The notes under the pieces: generated by a model
Told to the model about the DNA's origin: nothing
The model's input: only the letters and a program-made list of their open reading frames with translations
The model's database searches: none
Source of the DNA: Belliella baltica DSM 15883
GTDB taxonomy: Bacteria; Bacteroidota; Bacteroidia; Cytophagales; Cyclobacteriaceae
Direction of reading: 5' to 3'
NCBI RefSeq assembly: GCF_000265405.1
Contig: NC_018010.1
Span: 3,803,501-3,867,500 of the forward strand
DNA: 64,000 bases
Shown: positions 38,152 through 46,947 of the stretch, in pieces
How the letters are laid out: each line of letters begins with the position of its first letter
Position numbering within the stretch: the stretch's first letter is position 1
Position numbers and translations under genes: made by a program

Positions 38152-38652
38152 TTGAAAATATCATTAATAGTTGCCAAGGCACATAATAATGTTATCGGGA
38201 AAGACAATCAGTTGATATGGAGACTTCATTCTGACTTGAAACTTTTCAAAAAAATAACAACAGGTCATCACATCATTATGGGTAGAAAAACCTATGAATC
38301 TATGGGGAAACCTTTACCTAACAGAACTTCAATAGTCATCACAAGAAACAAAAATTTTGAGGTACCCGAAGGTCATCATGTCGTTCACTCTTTAGATGAA
38401 GCAATAAGACTTTGCATAAGCAAAAACCTAGATCAGATTTATATCATAGGTGGTGCACAAATTTACAGTGAATCCATTCCCTTGTGTGATGAAATGTTGA
38501 TCACAGAAGTAGATGCAAATCCAGAAGGAGATGCTTTTTTTCCTGAATTCAGTCTTTTGGAGTGGAGAAAAGAACAAAGTGAGCAATTTTCCAAAGATGA
38601 TAAAAATGAATTTAACTTTGAATTTGTAACTTATAAAAGAGTTAAATCATGA
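38152..38652 (+). CDS. folA: Dihydrofolate reductase
   Basis: I take the start as the TTG at 38152, giving MKISLIVAKAHNNVIG, the normal beginning of DHFR, and 166 residues. Another TTG at 38107 would add 15 residues with no family match, and there is no ATG. Motifs are NNVIGKDNQLIWRL (substrate and NADPH loop), DLKLFKK (the acidic active-site residue), GRKTYESMGKPLPNR (NADPH-binding) and IIGGAQIY. It reduces dihydrofolate to tetrahydrofolate and so feeds the folate steps of fmt and metF. Its stop overlaps the next ATG by 4 bp, so it is translationally coupled to the SDR gene. Confidence 0.92.
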   Translation: MKISLIVAKAHNNVIGKDNQLIWRLHSDLKLFKKITTGHHIIMGRKTYESMGKPLPNRTSIVITRNKNFEVPEGHHVVHSLDEAIRLCISKNLDQIYIIGGAQIYSESIPLCDEMLITEVDANPEGDAFFPEFSLLEWRKEQSEQFSKDDKNEFNFEFVTYKRVKS

Positions 38653-39434
38653 AGAATCAAGTAGTATGGATTACAGGCGCATCCTCTGGAATCGGAGAGG
38701 CTTTGGTTTATGAATACGCAAATAAAGATTATAAAGTGATCATCTCTTCTAGAAAAAAAGAGGCCTTAGAAAGTGTAAAAGGAAGAGCTAAAAACCCGAA
38801 TGATATTTTTGTTTTGCCTTTAGATCTGGAGCAAAATGAAAATTTCAATGTTCTAGTTGAGCAAGCCATCTCAGCATTTGGTCATATTGATTTGTTAATT
38901 AACAATGGCGGAATCAGCCAAAGATCCCTAGCAGCAGATACGAGTTTAGAGGTTGATCGTAAAATCATGGAAATCAATTACTTTGGTACTATTGCTTTGA
39001 GTAAAACCTTGCTGCCCCATTTTATTTCTCGACAAAAAGGGCAATTTGCTGTAATCAGCAGTTTAGTTGGGAAATTTGGTTCTCCATATAGATCCTCTTA
39101 CGCTGGCGCAAAACATGCCCTTCACGGTTTTTTTGATTCCCTCCGAGCCGAGAATTTCAAAAAAAACATTAGAGTTACAATGATTTGTCCAGGGTTCATC
39201 AAAACAAATGTCTCTATCAATGCTTTGACGGGGGATGGCACTCCATTGAATGAAATGGATGATGCCCAAAACAAGGGAATGTCACCCGAATCCTGCGCAA
39301 AAGCAATCAGAAAGGGAATTGAGAAACATAAAGAAGAAATCCTAGTTGGGGGTAAAGAGACCTATGCTGTCTATTTAAAACGGTTCTTCCCTAGCCTTTT
39401 CTCGAAATTGATCCGAAAAGCGAAAGTAAGATAA
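38649..39434 (+). CDS. Short-chain dehydrogenase/reductase, DHRS7-like
   Basis: The 261-residue classical SDR has TGASSGIG (about 9-16), NNGG in place of the usual NNAG (LINNGGISQRS), the catalytic Ser in ISSLVGK and YAGAK for the Tyr-Lys pair. It ends in a basic, partly hydrophobic tail (LKRFFPSLFSKLIRKAKVR) that may associate with membrane. The pattern is that of the DHRS7/DltE-like SDRs acting on lipid-like or retinoid-like substrates (family knowledge; substrate unknown). ATGA overlap with folA indicates co-translation. Confidence 0.9.
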   Translation: MKNQVVWITGASSGIGEALVYEYANKDYKVIISSRKKEALESVKGRAKNPNDIFVLPLDLEQNENFNVLVEQAISAFGHIDLLINNGGISQRSLAADTSLEVDRKIMEINYFGTIALSKTLLPHFISRQKGQFAVISSLVGKFGSPYRSSYAGAKHALHGFFDSLRAENFKKNIRVTMICPGFIKTNVSINALTGDGTPLNEMDDAQNKGMSPESCAKAIRKGIEKHKEEILVGGKETYAVYLKRFFPSLFSKLIRKAKVR

Positions 39435-39495
39435 ATAGCAATTCATAAATAAGAGATTTCAAGTAAGCATTTACTTTAAAAAATGATCTAAATAA

Positions 39496-40761
39496 ATGAC
39501 CAAGTATAAAGAAATAAAAGCAGAGATTTTGGCTATCGGAGATGAATTGCTTTATGGACAAATAGCCGATACAAATAGTCATTGGATTAGCCAAGAGTTA
39601 GATAAAATAGGAGTAAGAGTAATAAGAAGAACAACAATTGGGGATAATAAAACGTCTATGATGGCTGCTTTTGCGGATGCAGAAAAGCGCGCAGATATCG
39701 TATTGATGACAGGTGGACTTGGCCCTACAAATGACGATTTGACCAAACCGCTTTTAGCCGAATATTTTAATTGTGACATTCAACTCGTACCAGAAGCTTT
39801 AGAAGCTGTGCGGACTTTTTTCGAAAAAAGAGGCAGAGAATTGACGGATTTGAATAGACTTCAAGCACATCTTCCAACAAAATGCACCTACGTCCCTAAT
39901 GAAGTAGGCACCGCTCCTGGAATGTGGTTTGAAGAAAATGACACTGTATGGATGTCAATGCCAGGCGTACCACATGAAATGAAGAAGCTGATGACAGACT
40001 TTGTCATTCCCAAAATCAAAGAGACATTTCCACTCCCCATCATCTATCATAAGGTAATCAAAACGGTAGGAATTGGCGAAAGTTGGCTAGCAGATTTGAT
40101 CAGTGATTGGGAAAATAACTTACCAGAAAACATCAAATTGGCTTATTTACCATCTTTGGGACAAGTAAAGCTGAGGCTTACTGCCTTTGGAGATGATTAT
40201 GATGAACTCCAAGCAGCTGTTGAGACTCAAATTGATAAGGTAAAACCTAAGATTGATAAATACATCTTTGGTTACAATAAAGAAACACTTGAGGAAGCGA
40301 TAGGTAGGCTCCTTAAGCAAGCTGACAAAAAAGTAGCTTTAGCGGAAAGTTGTTCTGGAGGATTTATATCCCATCTAATTACGAGCATACCAGGAAGTAG
40401 CAAATATTTCCAAGGGGCATTAATACCTTATCATAATGAATTCAAAAATAAGATTTTGCATGTGGATCTAGAAACTTTAAAAATCTTTGGAGCTGTAAGT
40501 GAACAAACAGTCATTCAAATGTCTGAGCAAATCAGAAAGAAATTTGATGCTGATTTTGGGATAGCAAGTAGTGGAATAGCAGGTCCTGATGGAGGTTGGG
40601 CAGAAAAACCAGTAGGAACAGTTTGGATAGCCTGTGCCATGGAGGGAAAAACAATTACAAAAAAACTCCAGCTAACTCAAGACCGTCTTCTAAATATTCA
40701 ACTGACAGCAGTAGCAGCACTCAATATGCTCAGATTATGCATTATTGGAAAAACAGAATAA
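39496..40761 (+). CDS. cinA: CinA family protein (nicotinamide-nucleotide amidase/pyrophosphatase)
   Basis: The 421-residue protein has an N-terminal MoCF-like domain (about 1-170; LAIGDELLYGQIADTNS, MTGGLGPTNDDLTK) and a C-terminal NMN amidase domain (about 265-421; LAESCSGGFISHLITSIPGS, GIAGPDGG). CinA proteins act in pyridine-nucleotide recycling: an ADP-ribose pyrophosphatase activity in the first domain and NMN deamidation in the second. The length and both domains are complete. It begins 61 bp after the SDR gene and is followed 82 bp later by an E2 acyltransferase gene. Confidence 0.95.
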   Translation: MTKYKEIKAEILAIGDELLYGQIADTNSHWISQELDKIGVRVIRRTTIGDNKTSMMAAFADAEKRADIVLMTGGLGPTNDDLTKPLLAEYFNCDIQLVPEALEAVRTFFEKRGRELTDLNRLQAHLPTKCTYVPNEVGTAPGMWFEENDTVWMSMPGVPHEMKKLMTDFVIPKIKETFPLPIIYHKVIKTVGIGESWLADLISDWENNLPENIKLAYLPSLGQVKLRLTAFGDDYDELQAAVETQIDKVKPKIDKYIFGYNKETLEEAIGRLLKQADKKVALAESCSGGFISHLITSIPGSSKYFQGALIPYHNEFKNKILHVDLETLKIFGAVSEQTVIQMSEQIRKKFDADFGIASSGIAGPDGGWAEKPVGTVWIACAMEGKTITKKLQLTQDRLLNIQLTAVAALNMLRLCIIGKTE

Positions 40762-40843
40762 AAATTTTAATAAATGATTTTGTAATACATAAAATAAAAT
40801 TTAATTTTAAAAGTCAGAAATAAACCCAATTAAATAATAAAAC

Positions 40844-42154
40844 ATGGCAACTGTAGAAATGATAATGCCCAAAATGGGTGAAAGCATTATAGAGGGAACC
40901 ATCCTAACTTGGCTTAAAAAAGAAGGTGATACAATAGAGCAAGATGAATCTGTTCTAGAAGTTGCTACAGATAAAGTTGACACGGAAGTTCCTGCTACCC
41001 AAGGTGGGATTTTAAAACAAATTTTGGTAAAAGAAGGAGATGTAGTGGCTGTAGGCGCACCAATTGCAATCATCGAAACTGAAGGTGAGGTCTCCAACGA
41101 ACAAAGTAAAAGTCCAGCAAAAGAAGAATCTTCTCCAAAAGAAGCATTGATTGCTGCCGCTCCAGCTCAAACTGCCACTCTTGTATCAGAAAATTCAAAA
41201 AATGAACCTGTGTCAGGTGATGATAGATTCTACTCGCCTCTGGTTCAGAGTATTGCCAAAGAAGAGAATATTTCAAAATCAGAGCTTTCTTCTATATCAG
41301 GAACAGGTAAGGATGGGAGAGTTACTAAAAATGATATTCTAGGATATATTAAAAATAGAAATCAGCCTAAACCAACGGATTCCATTTCCAACGCAAAACC
41401 TTCTGCAAGCGCACCAATGCCGAAAGCAGAGGTGAGTATCTCTGCAAGTGATGAAATCATAGAAATGGACAGAATGCGTAAGATGATTGCGCAAAGAATG
41501 TTAGATTCTAAAAGAATTTCACCTCATGTGACTTCATTTGTTGAAGCAGATGTGACTAATATTGTGCTTTGGAGAAATAAGGTAAAAGATGCCTATAAGA
41601 AAAAGGAAGGTGAAGCATTAACATTTACTCCGTTTTTTGTTCAAGCTGTTGCAAGAGCGATCAGAGATTTTCCAATGATTAATATTTCTGTGGACGGAGA
41701 CAAAATTATCAAGAAAAAAGACATCAATATTGGCATTGCTGTAGCCTTACCAAGTGGCAATTTGATTGTCCCAAATATTAAAAATGCTGATCAATTTAAC
41801 TTAACTGGACTTTCCAAAAAAGTTAATGATTTGGCTTTGAGAGCAAGAAATAACAAGCTTTCACCTGATGAACTTGGTGGTGGAACTTATACAATTTCGA
41901 ATGTAGGTTCTTTTGGAAATGTGATGGGAACACCAATTATCATGCAACCACAAGTTGCAATACTTGCAGTTGGGGCAATTACGAAAAAACCCGCTGTCGT
42001 AGAAACACCAACGGGAGACGTAATTGCAATTAGGCACAAAATGTTCCTTTCTCATTCTTATGACCATCGTGTCGTGGATGGCTCACTTGGAGGAATGTTT
42101 GTCAAAAGAGTAGCTGATTATCTCGAAGAGTTTAATTTAGATACAGAATTATAA
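40844..42154 (+). CDS. 2-oxoacid dehydrogenase E2 component (lipoyl acyltransferase)
   Basis: The 436-residue protein has a lipoyl domain (1-80; lipoylated Lys44 in EVATDKVDTE) and an Ala/Ser/Pro-rich linker. The peripheral subunit-binding domain follows (about 126-162; SPLVQSIAKEENIS). The catalytic domain (about 205-436) contains the His408-Asp412 motif in SYDHRVVDG. It transfers acyl groups from E1 to CoA. The domain style fits branched-chain 2-oxoacid or 2-oxoglutarate dehydrogenase complexes; the exact substrate is not decidable. E1 and E3 genes are not nearby. Its stop codon lies in the 5' arm of a terminator shared with the convergent kinase. Confidence 0.92.
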   Translation: MATVEMIMPKMGESIIEGTILTWLKKEGDTIEQDESVLEVATDKVDTEVPATQGGILKQILVKEGDVVAVGAPIAIIETEGEVSNEQSKSPAKEESSPKEALIAAAPAQTATLVSENSKNEPVSGDDRFYSPLVQSIAKEENISKSELSSISGTGKDGRVTKNDILGYIKNRNQPKPTDSISNAKPSASAPMPKAEVSISASDEIIEMDRMRKMIAQRMLDSKRISPHVTSFVEADVTNIVLWRNKVKDAYKKKEGEALTFTPFFVQAVARAIRDFPMINISVDGDKIIKKKDINIGIAVALPSGNLIVPNIKNADQFNLTGLSKKVNDLALRARNNKLSPDELGGGTYTISNVGSFGNVMGTPIIMQPQVAILAVGAITKKPAVVETPTGDVIAIRHKMFLSHSYDHRVVDGSLGGMFVKRVADYLEEFNLDTEL

Positions 42155-42196
42155 AAGTTAAAAAGGAGGTCAATTGATCTCCTTTTTAACTTTTAT
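42151..42196. terminator. Shared bidirectional terminator overlapping both gene ends
   Basis: A perfect 18-bp stem (42151-42168 with 42179-42196) with a 10-base loop contains the E2 stop codon in its left arm. It has the kinase stop codon (42170-42172) in the loop, and the last kinase codons (encoding DIKVKKE) across the right arm. Both outgoing strands end in T-rich arms. Confidence 0.88.
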
Positions 42197-45064
42197 ATCA
42201 AAATGTTTTTTTATAATCAATGCAATATCTTTAACCTGAACAGGTTTGGCAAGATATGCATCCATACCAACCGCAAGTGCTTCATTGATATCTCCCTGAA
42301 ATGCGTTAGCAGACAATCCTACTATAGGAATATTCTTTTTCCTTTCCAAATCCTTGATGATTTTAGTTGCTTCAAGACCATTCATTTTTGGCATTTGAAT
42401 ATCCATAAATATCAAATCAAAATCTCTCTCTTTTACAAAATTCACAGCTTCTAAACCATTAAATGCAATTACAACCTCATAGCCTAACTCTTTCATCAGC
42501 ATTTTCATAAATTTCAGATTAGTCTCGTTATCCTCAACTAATAAAATTTCCATAGGAAAAGAATCGGCCATCTGCTCCCAGTTAAAATCCTCCTCCTCTT
42601 TTGAACTTGTCACATCTAATATCTGCTCTTCCTCTTTCCAGATTTTCCCAAAAACATTAAAAGAAAAAGTTGAGCCTTTATTTTCTTTACTTTCAATTCG
42701 CAACTCCCCTCCCATTAACTCTATGAGCTTGTTAGAAATTGCCAAACCCAATCCAGTACCTCTATACTCTCGTGTCGCACTTCCATCAACTTGTACAAAT
42801 GGCTCAATCAATGAACTGATTTTATCTTCAGGAATCCCAATGCCAGAATCTGAAATTGAGAAATTTAAGATTATATTACTTTCTAAGAACAACTCTCCAC
42901 TCATTTGTAGAGAGATTTCTCCATCATTTGGAGTGAACTTGATTGCGTTGCCTATTAAATTAAACAGGATTTGGCCTAGTTTTTCTTTGTCTAGCTCAAG
43001 ATATTCTGGGATCAAAGGTCCAAATTGATATTTCAGTTTGATGTTTTTTTCCTGAATCAGTGCGGAAAAAATCTTGAGAATTTTTTCAATTTCATTCTTA
43101 AAATGAAACACTGATCCTTCAAGCTTCATCATCCCAGCTTCAATCTTAGAATAATCTAAAATGTCGTTTATTATTACAGATAAGGATTGCCCGGAATCTT
43201 TAATGACTTGCAAAAATTCTTTCTGATCTTTACTTAACTGAGTCTTTTCCATCAAACCAATAATCCCCAATAGACCATTCATGGGTGTTCTTATTTCGTG
43301 ACTCATATTTGCCAAAAATTCTGATTTAGCTTTATTGGAAAGTTCAGCAGACTCCATTGCTTCTTGAAGTCCTTTTTCCCAAAGTTTTTGGCCAGTAATA
43401 TCTCGTGCGATTGATATCATTCGCTCTTCGTCTAACTTAAAAAGTCTTGTCTCAAAGAATTTTTTACCCGATTTGGACAAAGCTTCAAATTCAATAGTCA
43501 CAAGCTTGCCCGAAGTGCGTGCCTTTTCAAAACCATTCATGATTTCCTCACTCAATGGCTCTGGTAAAACTTCATTTATTGATTTCCCCATAGACTCTTT
43601 TGCAGGACTAATCAACATCGAATCATCCTGTACGAAATAATCCAAAAAGACACCTTCATTGCTATAAATAAAAATGATATCAGGCAAACTTTTCAAAACT
43701 GAAATAAGTCTATTGTTACTCCTTAGCAGTTCTTGCTCTGATAAATATCGCTCATTACTATCCGTACATATCCCGACGTTTCCTGTAAATTGGCCTAAAT
43801 CATCAAAAAACAATTTTTCAAACACTCTAACCCTCAACCATTCTCCATTTTTATGCAAGAAATCAAACTCCAATGAAAAGTTGTCATTCTTATTATCTAT
43901 GGATTCAGTGATGACATTATTGAGCTTTTTTAAATCTTCCTTAGAAATAAACTTATGAAAATTAGCCTTAAAATCTTCTGATTCATAACCTAAAACATCT
44001 TTGACTTCATCGCTGACACTAATCATCTTTCTATCAGCATCCTGAAAATATATAAATCCTTTGGATTCTTGAAGCAATAAACTCTGCTGTCTAAATAAGC
44101 CTTCAATCTTCTCTGAATTTTCTTTTAAAATCTCATTTGAAATTCTAGCATTTTTTATAAACCGGTACAAAATCAAAATCACAACAAGCAACAAAAACAT
44201 CAAACCAATCAAAAGGTAAAAGTATGTGCTATATATTCCCGCTGTTGCAATGCGTTTGTCCTGAATAAAAACTACCGATAAAGTATCCTCAAGAGGATAT
44301 AAATTAAAAGGATATTGGAAAATAATAGCCTCGAATTGTTTGCTCTCAATTTCATTGACTAAAAAACCCTGATAACCTCCTCTAAGACCATTTTTTATAT
44401 CTTTATCGAGTTCCTCCATTGTGGTGGACAAAATCCTATATCCACTTCTAGGAAGGTATTCATAAAGACCAAAAATCTCCCCATTTTTATACAAGAGTTT
44501 TTCACTGGAAAGTCCTAAATAATAATTCCCTAATTCATCTCCCAAAAATCTGTCTAAATTAAAAATCCCATGAATCTCAACGGCCTTCGAAGGATTTTCG
44601 AATTTTATTTTGTTTTGACTTTCCGTAGCTATAGATTCATTTGGATTCAAAATCGATTTGATAAAATTGTTCCTTTCATCAAAATGAAAGGATACAGTCT
44701 TATTTGGGAAAGCTACTATTAATGTATCTAAGATATTTCTATGATTATTAAAAATCCTCCTTGCCCTCATTTCAAAAGCTATCTCTTCATTATTTCCTCT
44801 TTCGTAAGTCCAAGGTTCGAGGTTATTGACAAAAAATATCAAATCCTCATAGGTCGTCTCGAACCTATTTTGAATTTCTTTTGCGACGAGTTCTACTTGC
44901 TTATTTAAAAATTGTTGCCTCGCGTCTAGTTGATTATCTGTCAAAGCATTAAAAAAATTAAATGCTAAAAAGAAAATTAACATTACTACGACAACACCAG
45001 TTACGACAAACCATCGATAGGCTGTGGAGTAACTTTTCGAAAATTTTGAATCAAATTCAATCAT
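42170..45064 (-). CDS. Membrane hybrid sensor histidine kinase with two PAS domains
   Basis: The start at 45064 (MIEFDSKFSKSYST) gives 964 residues and a 4-bp ATGA overlap with the upstream Cache-like lipoprotein gene; a start at 45091 would overlap by 31 bp. Order: TM1 (about 20-43), periplasmic sensor region (about 45-275), TM2 (about 280-303), PAS (about 330-435), PAS (about 445-560). HisKA follows with SHEIRTPMNG (about 585), then HATPase (NLIGNAIKFTPND, YRGTGLGLAIS) and a C-terminal receiver (about 840-960; LLVEDN, FMDIQMPKMNG, LAKPV). It senses something in the periplasm, probably together with the lipoprotein. No response regulator or Hpt protein is adjacent. Confidence 0.93.
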   Translation of the reverse strand: MIEFDSKFSKSYSTAYRWFVVTGVVVVMLIFFLAFNFFNALTDNQLDARQQFLNKQVELVAKEIQNRFETTYEDLIFFVNNLEPWTYERGNNEEIAFEMRARRIFNNHRNILDTLIVAFPNKTVSFHFDERNNFIKSILNPNESIATESQNKIKFENPSKAVEIHGIFNLDRFLGDELGNYYLGLSSEKLLYKNGEIFGLYEYLPRSGYRILSTTMEELDKDIKNGLRGGYQGFLVNEIESKQFEAIIFQYPFNLYPLEDTLSVVFIQDKRIATAGIYSTYFYLLIGLMFLLLVVILILYRFIKNARISNEILKENSEKIEGLFRQQSLLLQESKGFIYFQDADRKMISVSDEVKDVLGYESEDFKANFHKFISKEDLKKLNNVITESIDNKNDNFSLEFDFLHKNGEWLRVRVFEKLFFDDLGQFTGNVGICTDSNERYLSEQELLRSNNRLISVLKSLPDIIFIYSNEGVFLDYFVQDDSMLISPAKESMGKSINEVLPEPLSEEIMNGFEKARTSGKLVTIEFEALSKSGKKFFETRLFKLDEERMISIARDITGQKLWEKGLQEAMESAELSNKAKSEFLANMSHEIRTPMNGLLGIIGLMEKTQLSKDQKEFLQVIKDSGQSLSVIINDILDYSKIEAGMMKLEGSVFHFKNEIEKILKIFSALIQEKNIKLKYQFGPLIPEYLELDKEKLGQILFNLIGNAIKFTPNDGEISLQMSGELFLESNIILNFSISDSGIGIPEDKISSLIEPFVQVDGSATREYRGTGLGLAISNKLIELMGGELRIESKENKGSTFSFNVFGKIWKEEEQILDVTSSKEEEDFNWEQMADSFPMEILLVEDNETNLKFMKMLMKELGYEVVIAFNGLEAVNFVKERDFDLIFMDIQMPKMNGLEATKIIKDLERKKNIPIVGLSANAFQGDINEALAVGMDAYLAKPVQVKDIALIIKKHFDIKVKKEIN

Positions 45065-46065
45065 TTGATAGCTACGTCTAATACCAACCAATTCAACCTT
45101 TTCATTGGATATGCATTTACTTCAAAATTATCTAAACCTTCTTTCAACAAATAAGTATCAGCTCCAGCAAGAAGTAGATTAGAAATCATTTTTCTGACTT
45201 CTTTACTTTTGCTTTTGAAAAGATTATACTCTTCTGGTCTAAAGCTATCGAGCGTGATGGTTTGTAAGTAGGTGTGATTTTTAAGTGGAGGCAATGATAG
45301 TGCTTCAATAGCCCTTGGATGACCAGCTACAACGGTTCCTGTTTGGTCAATAATCACCAATTGCCTACTAGTTTTTGAAAGATAATTTTCTAGAATGGAA
45401 TTGATTGAGATATCAAAAGCCAAAACCATTTTTAATTGATCTTCAAAGTAAATCGGATTAAGTAATGAAAGCACCCATCCTTTGCCAACAGGATCAATAT
45501 AAATTTCCTCTATCCAGACAAGTTCTTTTTTTGGATTATTTTTCTCGTCTGCCTTATAATAAAAATTATAAGAGGTCACATCAAGATCCGAACTCAGCAT
45601 CGTCCTTGCATCGTAAGGAGGATATAATCTATTCAGCTGTACTGCACTATTGAAATAAACTTGAGTAATAACCTCGTTGTCTTTGATCACCTCTCTAAAA
45701 ATATCATCTAAAGGATTGGTTAAAAAAATCAGCTCCTCTACTGCTTTTTTATCCTTTCCTGTAGTCGGAAAATATAATGTACTCAACTTAGGGTCTGCAT
45801 TTGGTGCAGTATTCGCAAAAGCTCCTTCAATTTTATACTTTGACTTGTCAGCTTTTGCTAAAATCTCCTCTTTATTCTCAAAAAGTTCAATGATATTTAC
45901 TTCAATTTTCTCGATTTCATTTTCTAATATTTCAAAGTCGTACTCTATCAATGAAATAAAAGTCTCAATTTCCATTGTAATTCCTTCGGAAAACTTATCA
46001 ACTTTTGAAGTACATGAAAATGTGAAAATCAAAATAAAAAAAGGCAGAAAACAAAAACGCTTCAT
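45061..46065 (-). CDS. Lipoprotein with Cache-like sensor domain, coupled to hybrid kinase
   Basis: The 334-residue product has a lipoprotein signal (LPFFILIFTFSCTSK, Cys about residue 18). A helical segment (about 28-75) is followed by a region resembling a periplasmic dCache domain. That region includes VYFNSAVQLNRLYPPYD, WIEEIYIDPVGKGWVLSLLNPIY and LAFDISINSILENYL, then VIIDQTGTVVAGHP. Cache domains usually sit inside receptors; here one is a separate lipoprotein whose stop overlaps the start of a membrane hybrid kinase. I infer it works as a co-sensor presenting a ligand signal to that kinase. No enzymatic motif is seen. Confidence 0.75.
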   Translation of the reverse strand: MKRFCFLPFFILIFTFSCTSKVDKFSEGITMEIETFISLIEYDFEILENEIEKIEVNIIELFENKEEILAKADKSKYKIEGAFANTAPNADPKLSTLYFPTTGKDKKAVEELIFLTNPLDDIFREVIKDNEVITQVYFNSAVQLNRLYPPYDARTMLSSDLDVTSYNFYYKADEKNNPKKELVWIEEIYIDPVGKGWVLSLLNPIYFEDQLKMVLAFDISINSILENYLSKTSRQLVIIDQTGTVVAGHPRAIEALSLPPLKNHTYLQTITLDSFRPEEYNLFKSKSKEVRKMISNLLLAGADTYLLKEGLDNFEVNAYPMKRLNWLVLDVAIK

Positions 46066-46089
46066 ATATCTTTAGTAGTTTCCCTAAAG

Positions 46090-46329
46090 CTAAAGATTTT
46101 CAAGTTGTTTTTGAAGAGTTTGTCCCATTTCTTTGAATCTATTCTGAACAGCTGCCCAAAATTCACCCTCGTAAAACCCCGCCAAATCGGATTCTTCTAA
46201 AATATCCATTTCAGGGACTTTAAATGTCTGCTCCATCGGACCAAGTTCAAACTTAATCAGATATTTATTATTCCAGGAAAAGATTGAAATTCTTATATCT
46301 TCTTTGACAAACTCTTTGACAACTCTCAT
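46090..46329 (-). CDS. Conserved-looking small protein of unknown function
   Basis: The 79-residue acidic cytosolic protein (FSWNNKYLIKFELGPMEQTF, ending MGQTLQKQLENL) has no signal or membrane segment. It starts with an ATG sharing one base with the osmC stop codon (TAATG), so the two are coupled. The N-terminal half looks like beta strands and the C-terminal half like a helix. I recall similar short proteins in Cytophagales but cannot name a family. A role with OsmC is only suggested by the coupling. Confidence 0.7.
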   Translation of the reverse strand: MRVVKEFVKEDIRISIFSWNNKYLIKFELGPMEQTFKVPEMDILEESDLAGFYEGEFWAAVQNRFKEMGQTLQKQLENL

Positions 46330-46742
46330 TATGGTCTTAAAACTTCAGCGCTAAAAGTTATTTCTGATTTTAAAGAAGATGCTACAGAACAGTATTTTTC
46401 CACTGACAAAGCAACTACTTTTTTGAATTCTTCCTCTGTTGCATCAGGAGAAACAAGGACAAATTTCAAATGAATAGATTTGTAGTATGCTGGAATACCA
46501 TCATATCTATCACCTTCGGCTTCTACATAAAAATCAACGATTGTCTTCCTCTTTTTTTTCATCATGCCTACTGCATCCACTGATCCACAACCCGCCAAGG
46601 CAGAAAGCAAAAGGTCCATAGGCGATTGAGCCTTTTTATTTGGAGCATCATACATGTCTATTTGTACCACATTACCCTGCTGATTTACTGCTTCATACTC
46701 ATAGTCCGCTTTCATTCGGACAGTTACGTTTCTTTTGCTCAT
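46329..46742 (-). CDS. OsmC/Ohr-family peroxide-handling protein
   Basis: The 137-residue OsmC-fold protein has the first redox Cys in SALAGCGSVDAVGMM (about Cys53) and the second in VEKYCSVASSL (about Cys118). These are the pair that reduces organic hydroperoxides in this family. It is more like the YhfA branch than classical Ohr (impression from sequence). It is co-transcribed with the small downstream gene; 205 bp separate it from icmF, in which I see no terminator. The role is likely detoxification of peroxides or other electrophiles. Confidence 0.92.
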   Translation of the reverse strand: MSKRNVTVRMKADYEYEAVNQQGNVVQIDMYDAPNKKAQSPMDLLLSALAGCGSVDAVGMMKKKRKTIVDFYVEAEGDRYDGIPAYYKSIHLKFVLVSPDATEEEFKKVVALSVEKYCSVASSLKSEITFSAEVLRP

Positions 46743-46947
46743 GGTTTTTGAATTGAAATTTTTAAATTAGTTGGAAGGTTTGGCCTGTAAATAGATTATC
46801 CCCTTATCAATAATTCTGAGTTTTGCATTCGCCATTTTTTAAATTTAAAATGAAGAACTCAGTATTATAAATAGAATACTCTCTGCAAATGGAAATCTTA
46901 TATCTTGAATCTTACTTCTTATATCTTAAATCTAGCCTCTCCTCTTC

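Noticed and set aside
45065..45091. Longer start of the hybrid kinase at 45091
   Set aside because: The ATGA overlap at 45061-45064 with the lipoprotein gene is the more natural coupling, and the extra residues have no support.
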